From contig DASYCE010000017.1 of assembly GCA_036500345.1 (NCBI GenBank), positions 74,071-138,070 of the forward strand: 64,000 nt of DNA, written 5' to 3'. Positions 1 to 10,000 of the stretch are shown here, one piece after another. Position 1 is the stretch's first letter; every line of letters starts with the position of its first letter. The stretch comes from Gemmatimonadales bacterium. Lineage in GTDB: Bacteria > Gemmatimonadota > Gemmatimonadetes > Gemmatimonadales > GWC2-71-9. The position numbers were made by a program, and so were the translations under genes. The notes under the pieces were generated by a model that did no database searches, had not been told where the DNA came from, and saw nothing but the letters and a program-made list of their open reading frames with translations.

Positions 1-2
1 TC

Positions 3-326
3 ATCTTTATGGTGGTCATCGCCATGGGACGCACGGCGGTGGAGATCACCATTCCGCCGCCGGACACGGCGACCCGCAGCACGGCACAGTCGGACCAGAT
101 CGTCCTCGAGTTGCGTGACGACGGGACGTACTGGATCAACGGGACGCAGTACAGCAAGGCCGATCTCGGCCCCGGAATCAAGACGATCTTTGATCCGCGG
201 CCGGCCAAGCTGATGTTCATCAAGCCGGGCCAGAATCGTATCTACGCCGACGTGATCTCAGCGGTCGACGTGGCGAAAGGATCGGGCGTCGAAGTCGTGG
301 GTGTCACGCCGATCGAGGCGAACTGA
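3..326 (+). CDS. exbD: ExbD-type biopolymer transport protein (5' truncated by window edge)
   Basis: The reading frame is already open at the first base, so the true start lies upstream. The visible part begins inside a hydrophobic segment (IFMVV) and continues with a periplasmic domain containing IVLELRDDGTYWINGTQ and a late RIYADVISAVDVAKGSGV stretch, which is the usual ExbD/TolR C-terminal domain. ExbD works with ExbB in the inner membrane, using proton flow to energise TonB. The following gene, 14 bp downstream, is a TonB-like protein, which supports the call. ExbB is expected just upstream, outside the window. The first true codons cannot be seen. Confidence 0.88.
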   Translation: MFMVVIAMGRTAVEITIPPPDTATRSTAQSDQIVLELRDDGTYWINGTQYSKADLGPGIKTIFDPRPAKLMFIKPGQNRIYADVISAVDVAKGSGVEVVGVTPIEAN

Positions 327-340
327 CGAAAGGGCCGCGC

Positions 341-1153
341 ATGCCGGCCGACCTCGACAACACGGACGCGGGCGCTTCCAAGGGAAGTGTCCGCGTCCAT
401 GCTTCACTCCCCGGCAACGACCGGCGCTCACGTCTCGCGCCGGTCATCTCTTTTCTCGTGCATGCGTTGTTGATCTATCTGGCGCTCCGGGTCACCGCCG
501 CCGTCGTCCTCCCGGCACACAGCGCTGTCGGCGACGCCATCCAGCTCGTGATCGGTGGTGGCGGGGGAGGGGGAGGCCAGCGCGGCAGTGCCTTCCACGC
601 GTCGACTCCGCCACCGCCACCGGTTACCCCGCCCGTGGTACCGCCTCCACCCCTGCCGCCACCTCCGGTGCCGACGGTGATCCCGCCCCCGCCGCCAGTG
701 CAACAGCAGGTCGCACCGCCGCCCGCTGCGCCCGCACCGGCGTCAGACCCGGGCGCCGCTGCCGCCGGAGCGGGGACTGGCACGGGCGGTGGCACCGGCA
801 GCGGCATTGGAACCGGAAACGGGAGCGGTGAAGGCCCCGGCTCGGGGAGCGGGAAGGGCGGGGGCAACGGCGGCGGTACCGGTGGTTTTCCGCCCGAGCC
901 GAAGCAGATGATCCTCCCGCCATTCGACAACACGCCGAAACAGCTGCGGGGCAAGCCGATCAACGTGACGTTCACCGTGTCTGCCGACGGACAGGTCACC
1001 GACCTCGTGATCTCGCCGGCGATCGAGAACAAGGATTTCGCAAAGCATTTCGACGAAATCATGCGCAAGTACCGCTTCAAGCCCGCCCGCGACGCGTCGG
1101 GGAAGGCGGTTCCGGGCGTTGTAACCATCTCCGTCACGCTATCTTACAAGTAG
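341..1153 (+). CDS. tonB: TonB-family energy transducer
   Basis: This 270-residue protein has a cytoplasmic N-terminus, one membrane segment near residues 30-55 (VISFLVHALLIYLALRV), a proline-rich stretch near 88-135, a glycine-rich stretch near 142-185, and a C-terminal TonB domain near 195-270 that ends in VTISVTLSYK. TonB proteins link the ExbB/ExbD motor to outer-membrane receptors, and the preceding gene is exbD. The linker is unusual because the normal Pro-rich spacer is followed by about 45 residues made almost only of Gly, Ser, Thr and a few charged residues. The APC permease starts on the base after this stop codon, so the genes are probably co-transcribed. Confidence 0.88.
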   Translation: MPADLDNTDAGASKGSVRVHASLPGNDRRSRLAPVISFLVHALLIYLALRVTAAVVLPAHSAVGDAIQLVIGGGGGGGGQRGSAFHASTPPPPPVTPPVVPPPPLPPPPVPTVIPPPPPVQQQVAPPPAAPAPASDPGAAAAGAGTGTGGGTGSGIGTGNGSGEGPGSGSGKGGGNGGGTGGFPPEPKQMILPPFDNTPKQLRGKPINVTFTVSADGQVTDLVISPAIENKDFAKHFDEIMRKYRFKPARDASGKAVPGVVTISVTLSYK

Positions 1154-2647
1154 ATGACCCTCTTTCAGCGAAAGCCGATCGCCGCCGAAAGCGACCGGGG
1201 TTTGATCCGAACACTTGGTTCGGGCGACCTGATCATGCTCGCCATCGGCGCGGTGATCGGCGCCGGCATCTTCGGGTCGATCGGTTCCGCCGCCGCAGGC
1301 CAGGTTGACGCCGCCGGTCACGTGATTCGGGTGGGCGCCGGACCGGCGCTGGTCCTTTCCTTCCTCCTGCTCGGTGCGGCGTGCGCACTCGCCGGACTCT
1401 GCTACGCCGAACTTGCCGCGATGATTCCGCAGGCGGGGAGCGCGTATGCCTATTCGTATGCGACGCTCGGCGAAATCGTCGCGTGGATCATCGGGTGGGA
1501 CCTGATCCTCGAATACGCCGTCGGCAACGTCGCGGTCGCCATCTCATGGGGCGACTACTTCAAGTCGCTGACCGGAGACTGGCTGCACCTGCCGGCGTGG
1601 CTCACGACCGGTTATCGAACGGCGCTGCTTTCGTCAGATCCCGCGGTGCACGGGCTGCTGCAGTCGGCGCCGCACATCGCCGGACTCGCGATCCTGATCA
1701 ACATCCCGGCCTTCGCGATCGTGATGCTGATCACCTGGCTGCTGCTGATGGGGGTGCGGGAGAGCGCCCGCGCCAACAACATCATGGTCGGCATCAAGCT
1801 GCTCGTGCTGGCCCTCTTCATCGTGATGGGGATGCAGCACATCAACCCGGCCAACTACCACCCGTTTGCTCCCAACGGCTTCCGCGGCATCCATCAGGGC
1901 GCGGCGATCGTCTTCTTTGCCTACATCGGTTTCGATGCGATCTCGACCGCCGCCGAAGAGACCAGGAATCCGCAACGCAACCTGCCGATCGGGATCATGG
2001 GCGGACTGGCGATCTGCACCGTGATCTACATCATCATCGGCAGGGTCCTCACCGGGATGGTCCCGTCGAGCCAGCTCGCCACCACCGCCGACCCGCTGTC
2101 GTACGCGCTCGCGGCGACCGGCCTCACCAGCATCTCCAAGATCGTCGCTCTCGGCGCGATCTTCTCGATGTCGGCTGTGCTGCTCGTCTTCCAGTACGGC
2201 CAGCCGCGCATCTTCTTCTCGATGGCGCGCGACGGCCTCCTGCCGAAGTGGGCGGCGAAGATTCATCCGAAGCACCGCGTTCCGCACGTGACGACGCTGG
2301 TGACCGGACTGTTCGTTGCCGGGTGGGCGCTGATCGGTGACGCCGGCGAAACGTACGATCTCACCAACATCGGAACGCTCTTCGCGTTCGTACTGGTCTG
2401 TCTCGGTGTTATCGCGCTCCGCCACCTCGAGCCCGAGCGGCCCCGCCCGTTCCGCGTGCCGTTCGTGCATGGGGTCGGGATCCTCGGCGCGGTGCTCTGC
2501 ATCATCACGATGTTCGGGCTTCCGCACCTGGCGTGGGTCCGGTTCGGCTGGTGGCTCGCCATCGGATTGCTGCTGTACATTGCCTACGGGTACCGGCATT
2601 CCGTGCTGCGCACCGGTAAACAGGTCATCACCGACACGCTCGACTGA
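1154..2647 (+). CDS. APC-family (CAT-type) amino acid permease
   Basis: A 497-residue, highly hydrophobic protein with about 12 or more membrane segments. Residues 32-40 read GAVIGAGIF, the glycine-rich unwound helix 1 motif of APC carriers, and the middle carries FFAYIGFDAISTAAEETRNP, typical of the cationic amino acid transporter (CAT) subfamily. It should import amino acids across the inner membrane; the substrate cannot be read from sequence. ATG follows the tonB stop directly with no gap, so translation may be coupled. The long loop near residues 60-75 and the length agree with bacterial CAT homologues. Confidence 0.9.
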   Translation: MTLFQRKPIAAESDRGLIRTLGSGDLIMLAIGAVIGAGIFGSIGSAAAGQVDAAGHVIRVGAGPALVLSFLLLGAACALAGLCYAELAAMIPQAGSAYAYSYATLGEIVAWIIGWDLILEYAVGNVAVAISWGDYFKSLTGDWLHLPAWLTTGYRTALLSSDPAVHGLLQSAPHIAGLAILINIPAFAIVMLITWLLLMGVRESARANNIMVGIKLLVLALFIVMGMQHINPANYHPFAPNGFRGIHQGAAIVFFAYIGFDAISTAAEETRNPQRNLPIGIMGGLAICTVIYIIIGRVLTGMVPSSQLATTADPLSYALAATGLTSISKIVALGAIFSMSAVLLVFQYGQPRIFFSMARDGLLPKWAAKIHPKHRVPHVTTLVTGLFVAGWALIGDAGETYDLTNIGTLFAFVLVCLGVIALRHLEPERPRPFRVPFVHGVGILGAVLCIITMFGLPHLAWVRFGWWLAIGLLLYIAYGYRHSVLRTGKQVITDTLD

Positions 2648-2662
2648 TCGGAACGGCACGTT

Positions 2663-3331
2663 ATGCGAGTCCTGCTGGTCGAAGACGATCCTGAACTCTC
2701 TGCCGCAATCGCCGCAGGGCTGCGGGAGCACGATGCCCCTGTCCGATGTGCGGCGACGTACGATGACGGAGCGCGGCTGGCGCGCGAGGGAGAATTCGAC
2801 GTCATCATCCTCGACGTCATGCTCCCCGGCGGTTCCGGATTCGAGCTCTGTCGTGAACTGCGGGCCGAAGGAATCGCGACGCCGATTCTGATGCTCACCG
2901 CGCGCGACGCCGTCGACGACCGGGTGGAGGGCCTCGACGTCGGCGCCGACGACTATCTCACCAAGCCGTACGCCTTCCCCGAGTTGCTCGCTCGTGTGCG
3001 TGCGCTGGCCCGCCGCCGGCGCGACCTCGAACCCGAGACGGTCGAGATCGCCGATCTCGTCGTCGACCTCCGGACCCGTCGCGTGGCCCGCGCGGGGCAC
3101 TCGATCGAACTGACGGCGAAGGAATTCGCCCTGCTCGCCTGTTTCGTGGAGCATCGCGACCGGGTGATCGATCGTGCCGCCATCACGACGTATGTCTGGG
3201 ACGAGAACCACGATCCGTTCACCAACGTGCTCGAAGTCCTCGTCAAGCGTCTCCGCCGCAAGATCGACGACGGCTTCGAGCCGAAGCTGATTCATACTTT
3301 CCGCGGCGCGGGTTACCGCCTCGGAGTCTAG
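2663..3331 (+). CDS. OmpR/PhoB-type response regulator
   Basis: A 222-residue two-domain regulator. The receiver domain (about 1-115) has the acidic pair D8-D9, phospho-acceptor D51, T79 and K101. The C-terminal winged-helix domain (about 125-222) ends with KRLRRKIDDG and the usual HTFRGAGYRLGV strand. Phosphorylation by the histidine kinase encoded 8 bp downstream should control DNA binding. The RND efflux operon begins about 1.4 kb downstream on the same strand, so that pump is the most likely target, as in many CusRS/CzcRS-like arrangements. This is inferred from position. Confidence 0.95.
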   Translation: MRVLLVEDDPELSAAIAAGLREHDAPVRCAATYDDGARLAREGEFDVIILDVMLPGGSGFELCRELRAEGIATPILMLTARDAVDDRVEGLDVGADDYLTKPYAFPELLARVRALARRRRDLEPETVEIADLVVDLRTRRVARAGHSIELTAKEFALLACFVEHRDRVIDRAAITTYVWDENHDPFTNVLEVLVKRLRRKIDDGFEPKLIHTFRGAGYRLGV

Positions 3332-3339
3332 GGCCGCCG

Positions 3340-4641
3340 ATGCCAACTGCGTCGCTGGGCCAGCTCCGCCTGCGGCTCACCCTCTGGTATCTCTCCACCC
3401 TTTGCGGCATCCTCCTCCTGCTCGGTCTCGGCCTCTTCCTCACCATCCGGCATCAGATCAGCGATCAACGCGAGGCGTCACTGCGTCAGGCGGTGGCGCT
3501 GGTGGAGCGAGCCGCCCGGACGCGCGAACGAGAATCGGGGGCGCAGGGACCGGTCACGGACGCGGTGCAGGAACTCCGGATCCCGGGGCGGACGCTCTAC
3601 CTGCTCGACACCGCCGGCGTTCCGATCGTGCCGCAGAACGCGCCGGATTGGGTTCGCGAAACGGCACAGCGGGCCGCGGTGCGCGGCGCCGCCGACATCA
3701 TCCGTCACGTCCAGAACGAGGGGATGCGTGATCTCTACGCCGAACGCTTCACGCTCCCCGGCGGAGGCTCGATGGTCGCCGCCGCGGCGGGTGACCTCGT
3801 GGAGCTCGAGGAGCGATACGCGTCGCTCATCGCGGCGTTCGGTGGCGCGGCCGTGGTGGCGCTCCTCCTCGTGCTGTTCGGAGGATGGCTGCTGGTGCGC
3901 AAGTCGACCGACCCGATCGAGCAGGCGATGCAGCAGATGCGTCAGTTCATGGCCGACGCGGCCCACGAACTGCGCACGCCGATCGCCGTGCTGCGGACCC
4001 GTGCCGATGTCGCCCTGCAGCGTGACCGCGATCCCGCGGCGTACGTGACGGCGCTGCACGGCATCGAGGCGGAGAGCCGCCGCATGAGCCGCATCGTGGA
4101 CGACCTCCTGACCCTGGCGCGCGCCGATTCCGGTGAACGCACGATCGCGCATGACCGCGTCTTTCTCGACGACGTCGTGGCCGACGCCGCGAGTGCGGCG
4201 GAGGCGATCGCTACCGCCCGCGGCATCACGGTCACGCTCGCGGAATTCGACGAGGCGCCGGTCAGCGGCGACGCCGAACTCCTGCGACAGTTGATCATGA
4301 TCTTCCTCGACAATGCCATCAAGTTCACTCCCCCCGGCGGGCGGATCGAAGTGCGCGTGGGCCGCCAGGAAGACCACGCCGTCGTCACCGTTGCCGACAC
4401 CGGTCCGGGTATCGCGGCCGACCAGGTACCGCACATCTTCGAACGGTTCTACCGTGCCGATCCGGCGCGTCCGCGCGATGCCTCCCCGGCGGCGGGCGGC
4501 GCCGGACTCGGGCTCGCCATCGCCAAATGGATCGCGGAGGCGCATCGCGGCACCATCGACGTGGACTCACAGATCGGTCACGGAACCGCAATCAGTCTCC
4601 ATCTCCCCGTGATGGAGCCGGCCTCGTCGGTGTCATCGTGA
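3340..4641 (+). CDS. Sensor histidine kinase (EnvZ/CusS-like class)
   Basis: A 433-residue inner-membrane kinase. There are membrane segments near 14-32 and 162-186 with a periplasmic sensor region of about 130 residues between them. The H box is HELRTP with H209, the N box is FLDNAIKF with N325, followed by DTGPGIA and a GAGLGLAIAKW G2 box. There is almost no HAMP spacer: the H box follows the second membrane helix by only about 22 residues, which is short for this class. It is the partner of the response regulator ending 8 bp upstream. The signal is unknown; adjacency to an efflux operon suggests envelope stress or a metal or toxic compound. Confidence 0.93.
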   Translation: MPTASLGQLRLRLTLWYLSTLCGILLLLGLGLFLTIRHQISDQREASLRQAVALVERAARTRERESGAQGPVTDAVQELRIPGRTLYLLDTAGVPIVPQNAPDWVRETAQRAAVRGAADIIRHVQNEGMRDLYAERFTLPGGGSMVAAAAGDLVELEERYASLIAAFGGAAVVALLLVLFGGWLLVRKSTDPIEQAMQQMRQFMADAAHELRTPIAVLRTRADVALQRDRDPAAYVTALHGIEAESRRMSRIVDDLLTLARADSGERTIAHDRVFLDDVVADAASAAEAIATARGITVTLAEFDEAPVSGDAELLRQLIMIFLDNAIKFTPPGGRIEVRVGRQEDHAVVTVADTGPGIAADQVPHIFERFYRADPARPRDASPAAGGAGLGLAIAKWIAEAHRGTIDVDSQIGHGTAISLHLPVMEPASSVSS

Positions 4642-4677
4642 TAACAGGTGAGCGTCACTAGGCTGGGAACCACACGC

Positions 4678-4693
4678 CCGGGGTCGACCCCGG
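4678..4693. repeat. 16-bp perfect palindrome between sensor kinase and efflux operon
   Basis: CCGGGGTCGACCCCGG reads the same on both strands and lies 26 bp ahead of the tolC-like start codon. A smaller inverted repeat, GTGA-GCG-TCAC, sits upstream at about 4649-4659. Either could be an operator or RNA hairpin that sets expression of the pump apart from the two-component genes. There is no T-run, so it is not a standard intrinsic terminator. Confidence 0.5.
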
Positions 4694-4718
4694 CTCCACT
4701 GTCACCGCCGTCGAGGAT

Positions 4719-5942
4719 ATGCAACGGAGCAACTTCTGGAGTGTCGCGCTCGCGTGCACAGTGGCGCAAACCGCGGCAGCGCAGCAGCAACCGATGGTGA
4801 CTCGCACGGCCGCGATCGGTCGCGCGGTTGCGCAGAATCCGCGCGTCGCCGCGGCGATCGCTGATACCGTTGCGGCGGTTGCGCGTCTCGGCACCGCGCG
4901 CGCACTCCCCGATCCGACACTGTCGGCGAGCTACACCAAGGACATTCCGCGCTATCATGTCGCCGCCGAGATGCCGGTGGACCAGCTGTGGAATCGCGGT
5001 CCGCGCGTCGCGGCCGCGGCGGCCGATCTGCAATCGACCCGATACAAGTTGCGATACGAGGTGGCGTCGGTCACGCTCGACGTCGACTCGTCGTACACTC
5101 ACGCCCTCGCGGCGATGGCGCATTCTCGGTTGTCGGCACGCGACGCCTCCGACGCCGATTCACTGCGCAAGATGGCCGCGGAACGCCGCGACGCCGGCGA
5201 TGCCAGTGATCTCGACGTCGAACTGGCGGCGCTTGCCGCGGGGCAGGCGGCCAATACCGCGGCCTCCGATTCACTGGAAGTGACGGCGTCGCTTCTCGAA
5301 CTGCAGGGTCTCCTCGGCAGCGCCGCCGAGACCGTATCGATTGCGCTGGCCGACTCGCTCCAGCCAACGGATACGGCCGGGGTAGCCGCCATGGGAACGG
5401 GCGCGCCGCCGTTGCTGGTGGCGAGCGGCGCGTCGGAGGTCGAGGCCGCAGCGGCGAATATCCGCCTGCAGCATCATCTCGTGCTTGGCAGTCCGGCGCT
5501 GACCGCGGGGTTTGATACCGGCGATCCGACCGGCGATGAACCCGGTATCCTCCCCACCTTTGGTGTGTCGATTCCGCTGCCGATCTTCAATCGCAATCGG
5601 GGACCGATTGCCGAAGCGAATGCCGCGCGCGATCGCGCCGTCGCGGATCTCGCCACTGCCCGTCTCGAGAGCACCCTCGGCATTCGGCGGGCGCAAGCCA
5701 CCTTTCTCGCGGCAATCCAGCGAATCGGCCGCGACAGGATCACGCTGCAGAGTGCCGCCCGCGTGGTGTCGATGTCGCTCACGGCGTACCGTGAGGGCGC
5801 GACGCCAGTCGCCAATGTGCTCGAAGCGCAACGGACCGCTCGCGAAGTGGAAGGCAAGTACATCGACGACGTTGCCGCTGCGGCGATCGCTGCGGCGACC
5901 CTCAGATTGCTGACGCTCACCCCATCCACGGCTACGCCATGA
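4719..5942 (+). CDS. TolC/CzcC-type outer-membrane efflux protein
   Basis: A 407-residue protein with a signal peptide near 1-21 (cut after TAAA) and two halves rich in alternating Ala/Asp/Arg heptads, the pattern of the TolC coiled-coil barrel. SIPLPIFNRNRGPI near residue 285 is the characteristic second-half motif (PLxxxxRN) of outer-membrane efflux proteins. It should form the outer-membrane channel of the tripartite pump encoded by the next two genes. GAGG eight bases ahead supports the ATG. The gene overlaps the adaptor gene by 4 bp (ATGA), showing coupled translation. Confidence 0.92.
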   Translation: MQRSNFWSVALACTVAQTAAAQQQPMVTRTAAIGRAVAQNPRVAAAIADTVAAVARLGTARALPDPTLSASYTKDIPRYHVAAEMPVDQLWNRGPRVAAAAADLQSTRYKLRYEVASVTLDVDSSYTHALAAMAHSRLSARDASDADSLRKMAAERRDAGDASDLDVELAALAAGQAANTAASDSLEVTASLLELQGLLGSAAETVSIALADSLQPTDTAGVAAMGTGAPPLLVASGASEVEAAAANIRLQHHLVLGSPALTAGFDTGDPTGDEPGILPTFGVSIPLPIFNRNRGPIAEANAARDRAVADLATARLESTLGIRRAQATFLAAIQRIGRDRITLQSAARVVSMSLTAYREGATPVANVLEAQRTAREVEGKYIDDVAAAAIAAATLRLLTLTPSTATP

Positions 5943-7000
5943 TCTCCTTTCGTCGATCGCGCCGCGCGCTTCTGCTGGCCGTGGCCGCCGCGCTCGCCGC
6001 CTGCGGGCGCCATTCCGCGGATGAGTCCGACGACTCGACGGCGGCGGTGGTGGGCGCCACGATTGCACCGGTCACCCAGGGCCCGTTTGCGGAAACCGTT
6101 GGCGCCCTCGGCCAGGTGGCGCCGCGATCGGGTCACGTTGCCACGCTGAGCGCCCCTGCGCCCACGCGCGTCAACGCCGTGAGTGTGTCGATCGGCCAGC
6201 ACGTCAAGGCTGGCGACGAGTTGATCGTCTTTGACCAATCGGCGTTCCGGGCCGCCACCCAGAGTGCCGACGCCGCGACCGCGGCGGCGCGAAAGACCTA
6301 CGACCGCACCCGGCGACTCGTCGACGAAGGAATCAGTGCGCGCAAGGATCTCGATCAGGCGAGTGCCGAGCTTGCCAAGGCGCAGTCCGACAGCGTCGTT
6401 GCCCACCGGATCGAGCAACTCTCCATCCTCCGCGCGCCGATCACCGGCGTCGTGACCCGGCTCGACGCGGCGATCGGTCAGGCCGTCGATGTCGGGCAGC
6501 CGCTCGTCGAGATCGCCGATCCATCTGCCGTCGACGTCATCCTCACCGTGACCCAGTCCGACGCAGCACGGATGCACGCCGGCGACTCGACCGCGCTGAC
6601 CTCGGGGGCGTCCCGAAGCGGATCGCGGGTCGCGACCGGCATCGTCGCCGATGTGGCCGGAGCAGTCGATTCGGTGACCCACGGCGTCACGGTGCGTGTC
6701 GCGGTGGGAAAGTCGACGCGTGAGCTGCGGATCGGTGAGTCGCTTTCGGCAGTCGTGACCGTGGCCATCCACCAGAAGGCCCTCACCGTTCCGATTGCAG
6801 CACTTGTCCCGGAGGGAGACGGATTCCAGGTCTTCGTGGTCGATTCTGCCTCGGTCGCTCATGCGCAGGCGGTCACTGTTGGCGGCAAGACCGGTACTTC
6901 CGCCGAGATCACCACGGGGCTCTCTGCCGGGCAGCGTGTCGTTGCCAACGGTGCCTTCGGCGTCGAGGACGGGGCGAAGATCGCTCCGGCCAAGCCGTGA
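5939..7000 (+). CDS. RND efflux periplasmic adaptor (membrane fusion lipoprotein)
   Basis: A 353-residue protein with a lipobox LAAC ending at C22, so it is probably anchored to the inner membrane by lipid. The order of domains is the usual one: first biotinyl-lipoyl half near 75-105, a helical hairpin near 110-160 (YDRTRRLVDEGISARKDLDQ), second lipoyl half (LRAPITGVVTRLD, near 165), then beta-barrel and membrane-proximal parts. It bridges the RND pump and the TolC-like channel. It overlaps both neighbours by 4 bp (ATGA in front, GTGA behind), a tight operon. Hairpin size suits HAE-type pumps. Confidence 0.93.
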   Translation: MISFRRSRRALLLAVAAALAACGRHSADESDDSTAAVVGATIAPVTQGPFAETVGALGQVAPRSGHVATLSAPAPTRVNAVSVSIGQHVKAGDELIVFDQSAFRAATQSADAATAAARKTYDRTRRLVDEGISARKDLDQASAELAKAQSDSVVAHRIEQLSILRAPITGVVTRLDAAIGQAVDVGQPLVEIADPSAVDVILTVTQSDAARMHAGDSTALTSGASRSGSRVATGIVADVAGAVDSVTHGVTVRVAVGKSTRELRIGESLSAVVTVAIHQKALTVPIAALVPEGDGFQVFVVDSASVAHAQAVTVGGKTGTSAEITTGLSAGQRVVANGAFGVEDGAKIAPAKP

Positions 7001-10000
7001 CCGAGGAGCGATCGCTCTTTGCGGCGCTGGCCTCCCAGCGCCGCTTCGTCTACCTCGTCGTCACCCTCCTCTCCCTCGGCGGGATCTGGGCCGGCTTGCG
7101 CCTCCCCTCGGCGATCTATCCGGAGCTGCAGTTTTCCCGCGTCACGATCGTCACGCAGGGCGGTGCGCTCGGCGCCCGTCAGACGATGTTCAGTGTGACG
7201 CGACCGATCGAAGAGGCGGTCTCCGTCGTCCCCGGCGTGACACGCGTCCAGTCGCGGTCGATCCGCGGCGGAAGCGAAACCAACGTCACGTTCGCGGCCA
7301 ATGTCGACATGACCGTCGCGCTGCAGCAGGTGCAGGCACGGGTGAATCAGGTCAAGACCGATCTCCCCCCCGATCTCGACGTCCAGATCGAGCGGCTGAT
7401 GCCATCGCTCTTCCCGATCCTGTCGTACAATCTCGAAGGTGGCGATCCCGCCACGCTCTACGACATCGGCCAGTACCAGATCCGGCCGCTTTTCTCGAGA
7501 GTGCCGGGCGTGGCACGCGTCGAGGTGATGAGCTCGCTGCAACGAGAGATCGAGGTGATCGCCGATCCGGTCCTGCTGGCGGCACATCAACTCACCTACG
7601 ACTCCCTCGCCGAGATCATCAAGCAGTCGACGACGCCGTACGCAGTGGGCCGCATGACGGCGGACTACCGCCAGTATCTCATCGTCACGGCCACCGAGGC
7701 GCAATCGGCGGACGACATCGGCGCCATTGTCGTGGCGCCGAACCTCCGCGTTCGCGACATCGCCACCGTGGTCCCGTCGACCGAAGATCGGACCCGGGTC
7801 ATCGCCGGCGACGGGAAACCTGCCGCGTCGATCACGGTGAGCCGGCAGATCGGCGGGAACTCCCTGACAATCGCCGACAGTATCGCATCAATCTCCAGGA
7901 CACTCAAGCTGCCGCCGGGAGTGCATCTCAAGCCGCTCTACGATCAGGCACTCCTGGTGCGAGAGGCGGTGCGGTCGGTTCGCGACGCCATGCTGATCGG
8001 TGCGGCACTCGCCGTCATCATCCTGCTCCTCTTCCTGCAGCACGGGCGGATCACCGCGATCAGCGCCTCGTCGATTCCGTTGACGCTCACGATCACGGTG
8101 CTGGTGATGAGCCTCGTCGGTCAGAGCTTCAACCTGATGACCCTCGGTGCCATGGCGATCGCCATCGGCCTCGTCATCGACGACGCCGTCGTGATCACCG
8201 AGAACATCGTGCGGCATATGCAGCTCGAATCGAACGCCAGTCGCGCCGAGGCGATCCACCACGCGGTGCAGGAGCTGATCTGGCCGGTGACCACGTCGAC
8301 CATCACCACGGTCGTCGTCTTCCTGCCCCTCGGCCTGCTCACCGGAGTCGAAGGGCAGTTTTTCCACGCCCTGTCGATTACGCTGACGATCGCCGTACTC
8401 GTCTCGCTCTTCCTCGCGTTGACGCTGATACCGCTGCTCGCCTCACAATTTCTCGTCGAGGGCCACGCCGCGGAGCAGAAGCCCGGGATCACGGCGCGAC
8501 TCTTCGGATGGCTGAGCCGCGGCGTCGATTCGCTGGCGGAGTGGTACGGGCGGCGCCTCAACAGCGCGCTTCGCCATCCCTGGATCGCCATCGTCGGCGC
8601 CATCGTCCTCGTTGCCGGTGGCGTCCTTGCCTACCGATTTGTCGGGACGGGATTCCTCCCCGAAATGGACGAAGGCGCCTTCGTCCTCGACTATTTCACT
8701 CCGGGTGGCACGTCGCTCGACGAGACTGACCGGATCGTGCACATCGCGGAGAAGATCCTCGCGTCGACACCGGAGGTCGAGGGGACGTCGCGGCGCACCG
8801 GTGCCGAGCTTGGCCTCTTTGCCACCGAAGTGAACAGCGGCGATATCATCGTTCGCCTCAAGCCGCAGGGTGAGCGCGATCGCTCCGCCGACGACGTGAT
8901 TGATGAGGTCCGCCCCAAGATCAATGCTGCGGCGCCAAAGCTCCACATCGAGTTCGTGCAGATCCTCTCCGACGTGGTGAACGACCTCGCCGGCAATCCG
9001 TCGCCCGTGGAGATCAAACTCTTCGGTGCCGACCTCGATGCCCTCGAGAGCTACGGGCGCAAGCTCCAACCGCAACTCGAGAAGGTCGACGGCGTCGAGG
9101 ATCTCTTCAACGGCGTGAGCGAGCCAGGTGCGGAGATGTCGATGTCGATCGACGAGGCGAAGGCGAGCCAGGCCGGTTTGACGGTGGGTGATCTCAGCAC
9201 CCAGGTGAGCAGCGCGCTGCTCGGCGCCGAGGCCGGCGATGTCCGCCTCCAGGACCGCTCGATCGGGGTGCGCGTGCGCGCACCGGATTCAGTGCGCTAC
9301 GACCCGCTTCTTCTCGCTGCGCTCCCGATCGTGGCGGGTGGAAACCGCGCTCCGCTCGGCGCCTTCGCAACCTTCAAGAGCGGCGAGACCCGCGCCGAAC
9401 TGCGCCGCGAGAATCAGCAACAGCTGATCGATATCACCGCCGACATCAGTGGTCGCTCGCTCGGCGGCATCATGCGCGATGTGAAGACGGTCCTTCGCAA
9501 CAATCCGGCGCCCTCGGGAATCCGGGTGGAGGTCGCCGGGCAGTACGCCAGTCAGCAACGGGCGTTCCGCGCGCTTCTCGCAGTCCTCGCGCTCGCGTCG
9601 CTCAGCGTTGTGGCGATCATGGTCCTGCAATTCCGGTCGTTCATCGAACCGCTGGTGATCCTCCTCGCCGCACCGCTCTCGTTCGTCGGCGCGCTGATCC
9701 TCCTGCTGATCACGGGCACGCCGCTTAACGTCGCGAGCTTCATGGGATTGATCCTGCTGGTGGGGCTGATCGTGAAGAACGGCATCATCCTGCTCGACTT
9801 CACGCATCGACGGCTGCGGGAAGGCGCGTCGTTGCCGGAGGCGCTCGAAGAGGCAGGGAAGATCCGCCTGAGGCCGATCCTGATGACGACGCTCTGCACG
9901 CTCTTCGGGCTGCTGCCGCTGGCGCTCGCCCTCGGCGCCGGGTCACAGTTGCAGCAGCCGCTTGCGCTGGCCGTGATCGGCGGGCTCGCACTCTCCACGC

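Noticed and set aside
1634-3346. 570-codon open frame on the minus strand under the permease and response regulator
   Set aside because: Low-complexity Arg/Asp/His-rich product opposite clear genes; long antisense frames are normal in high-GC DNA.
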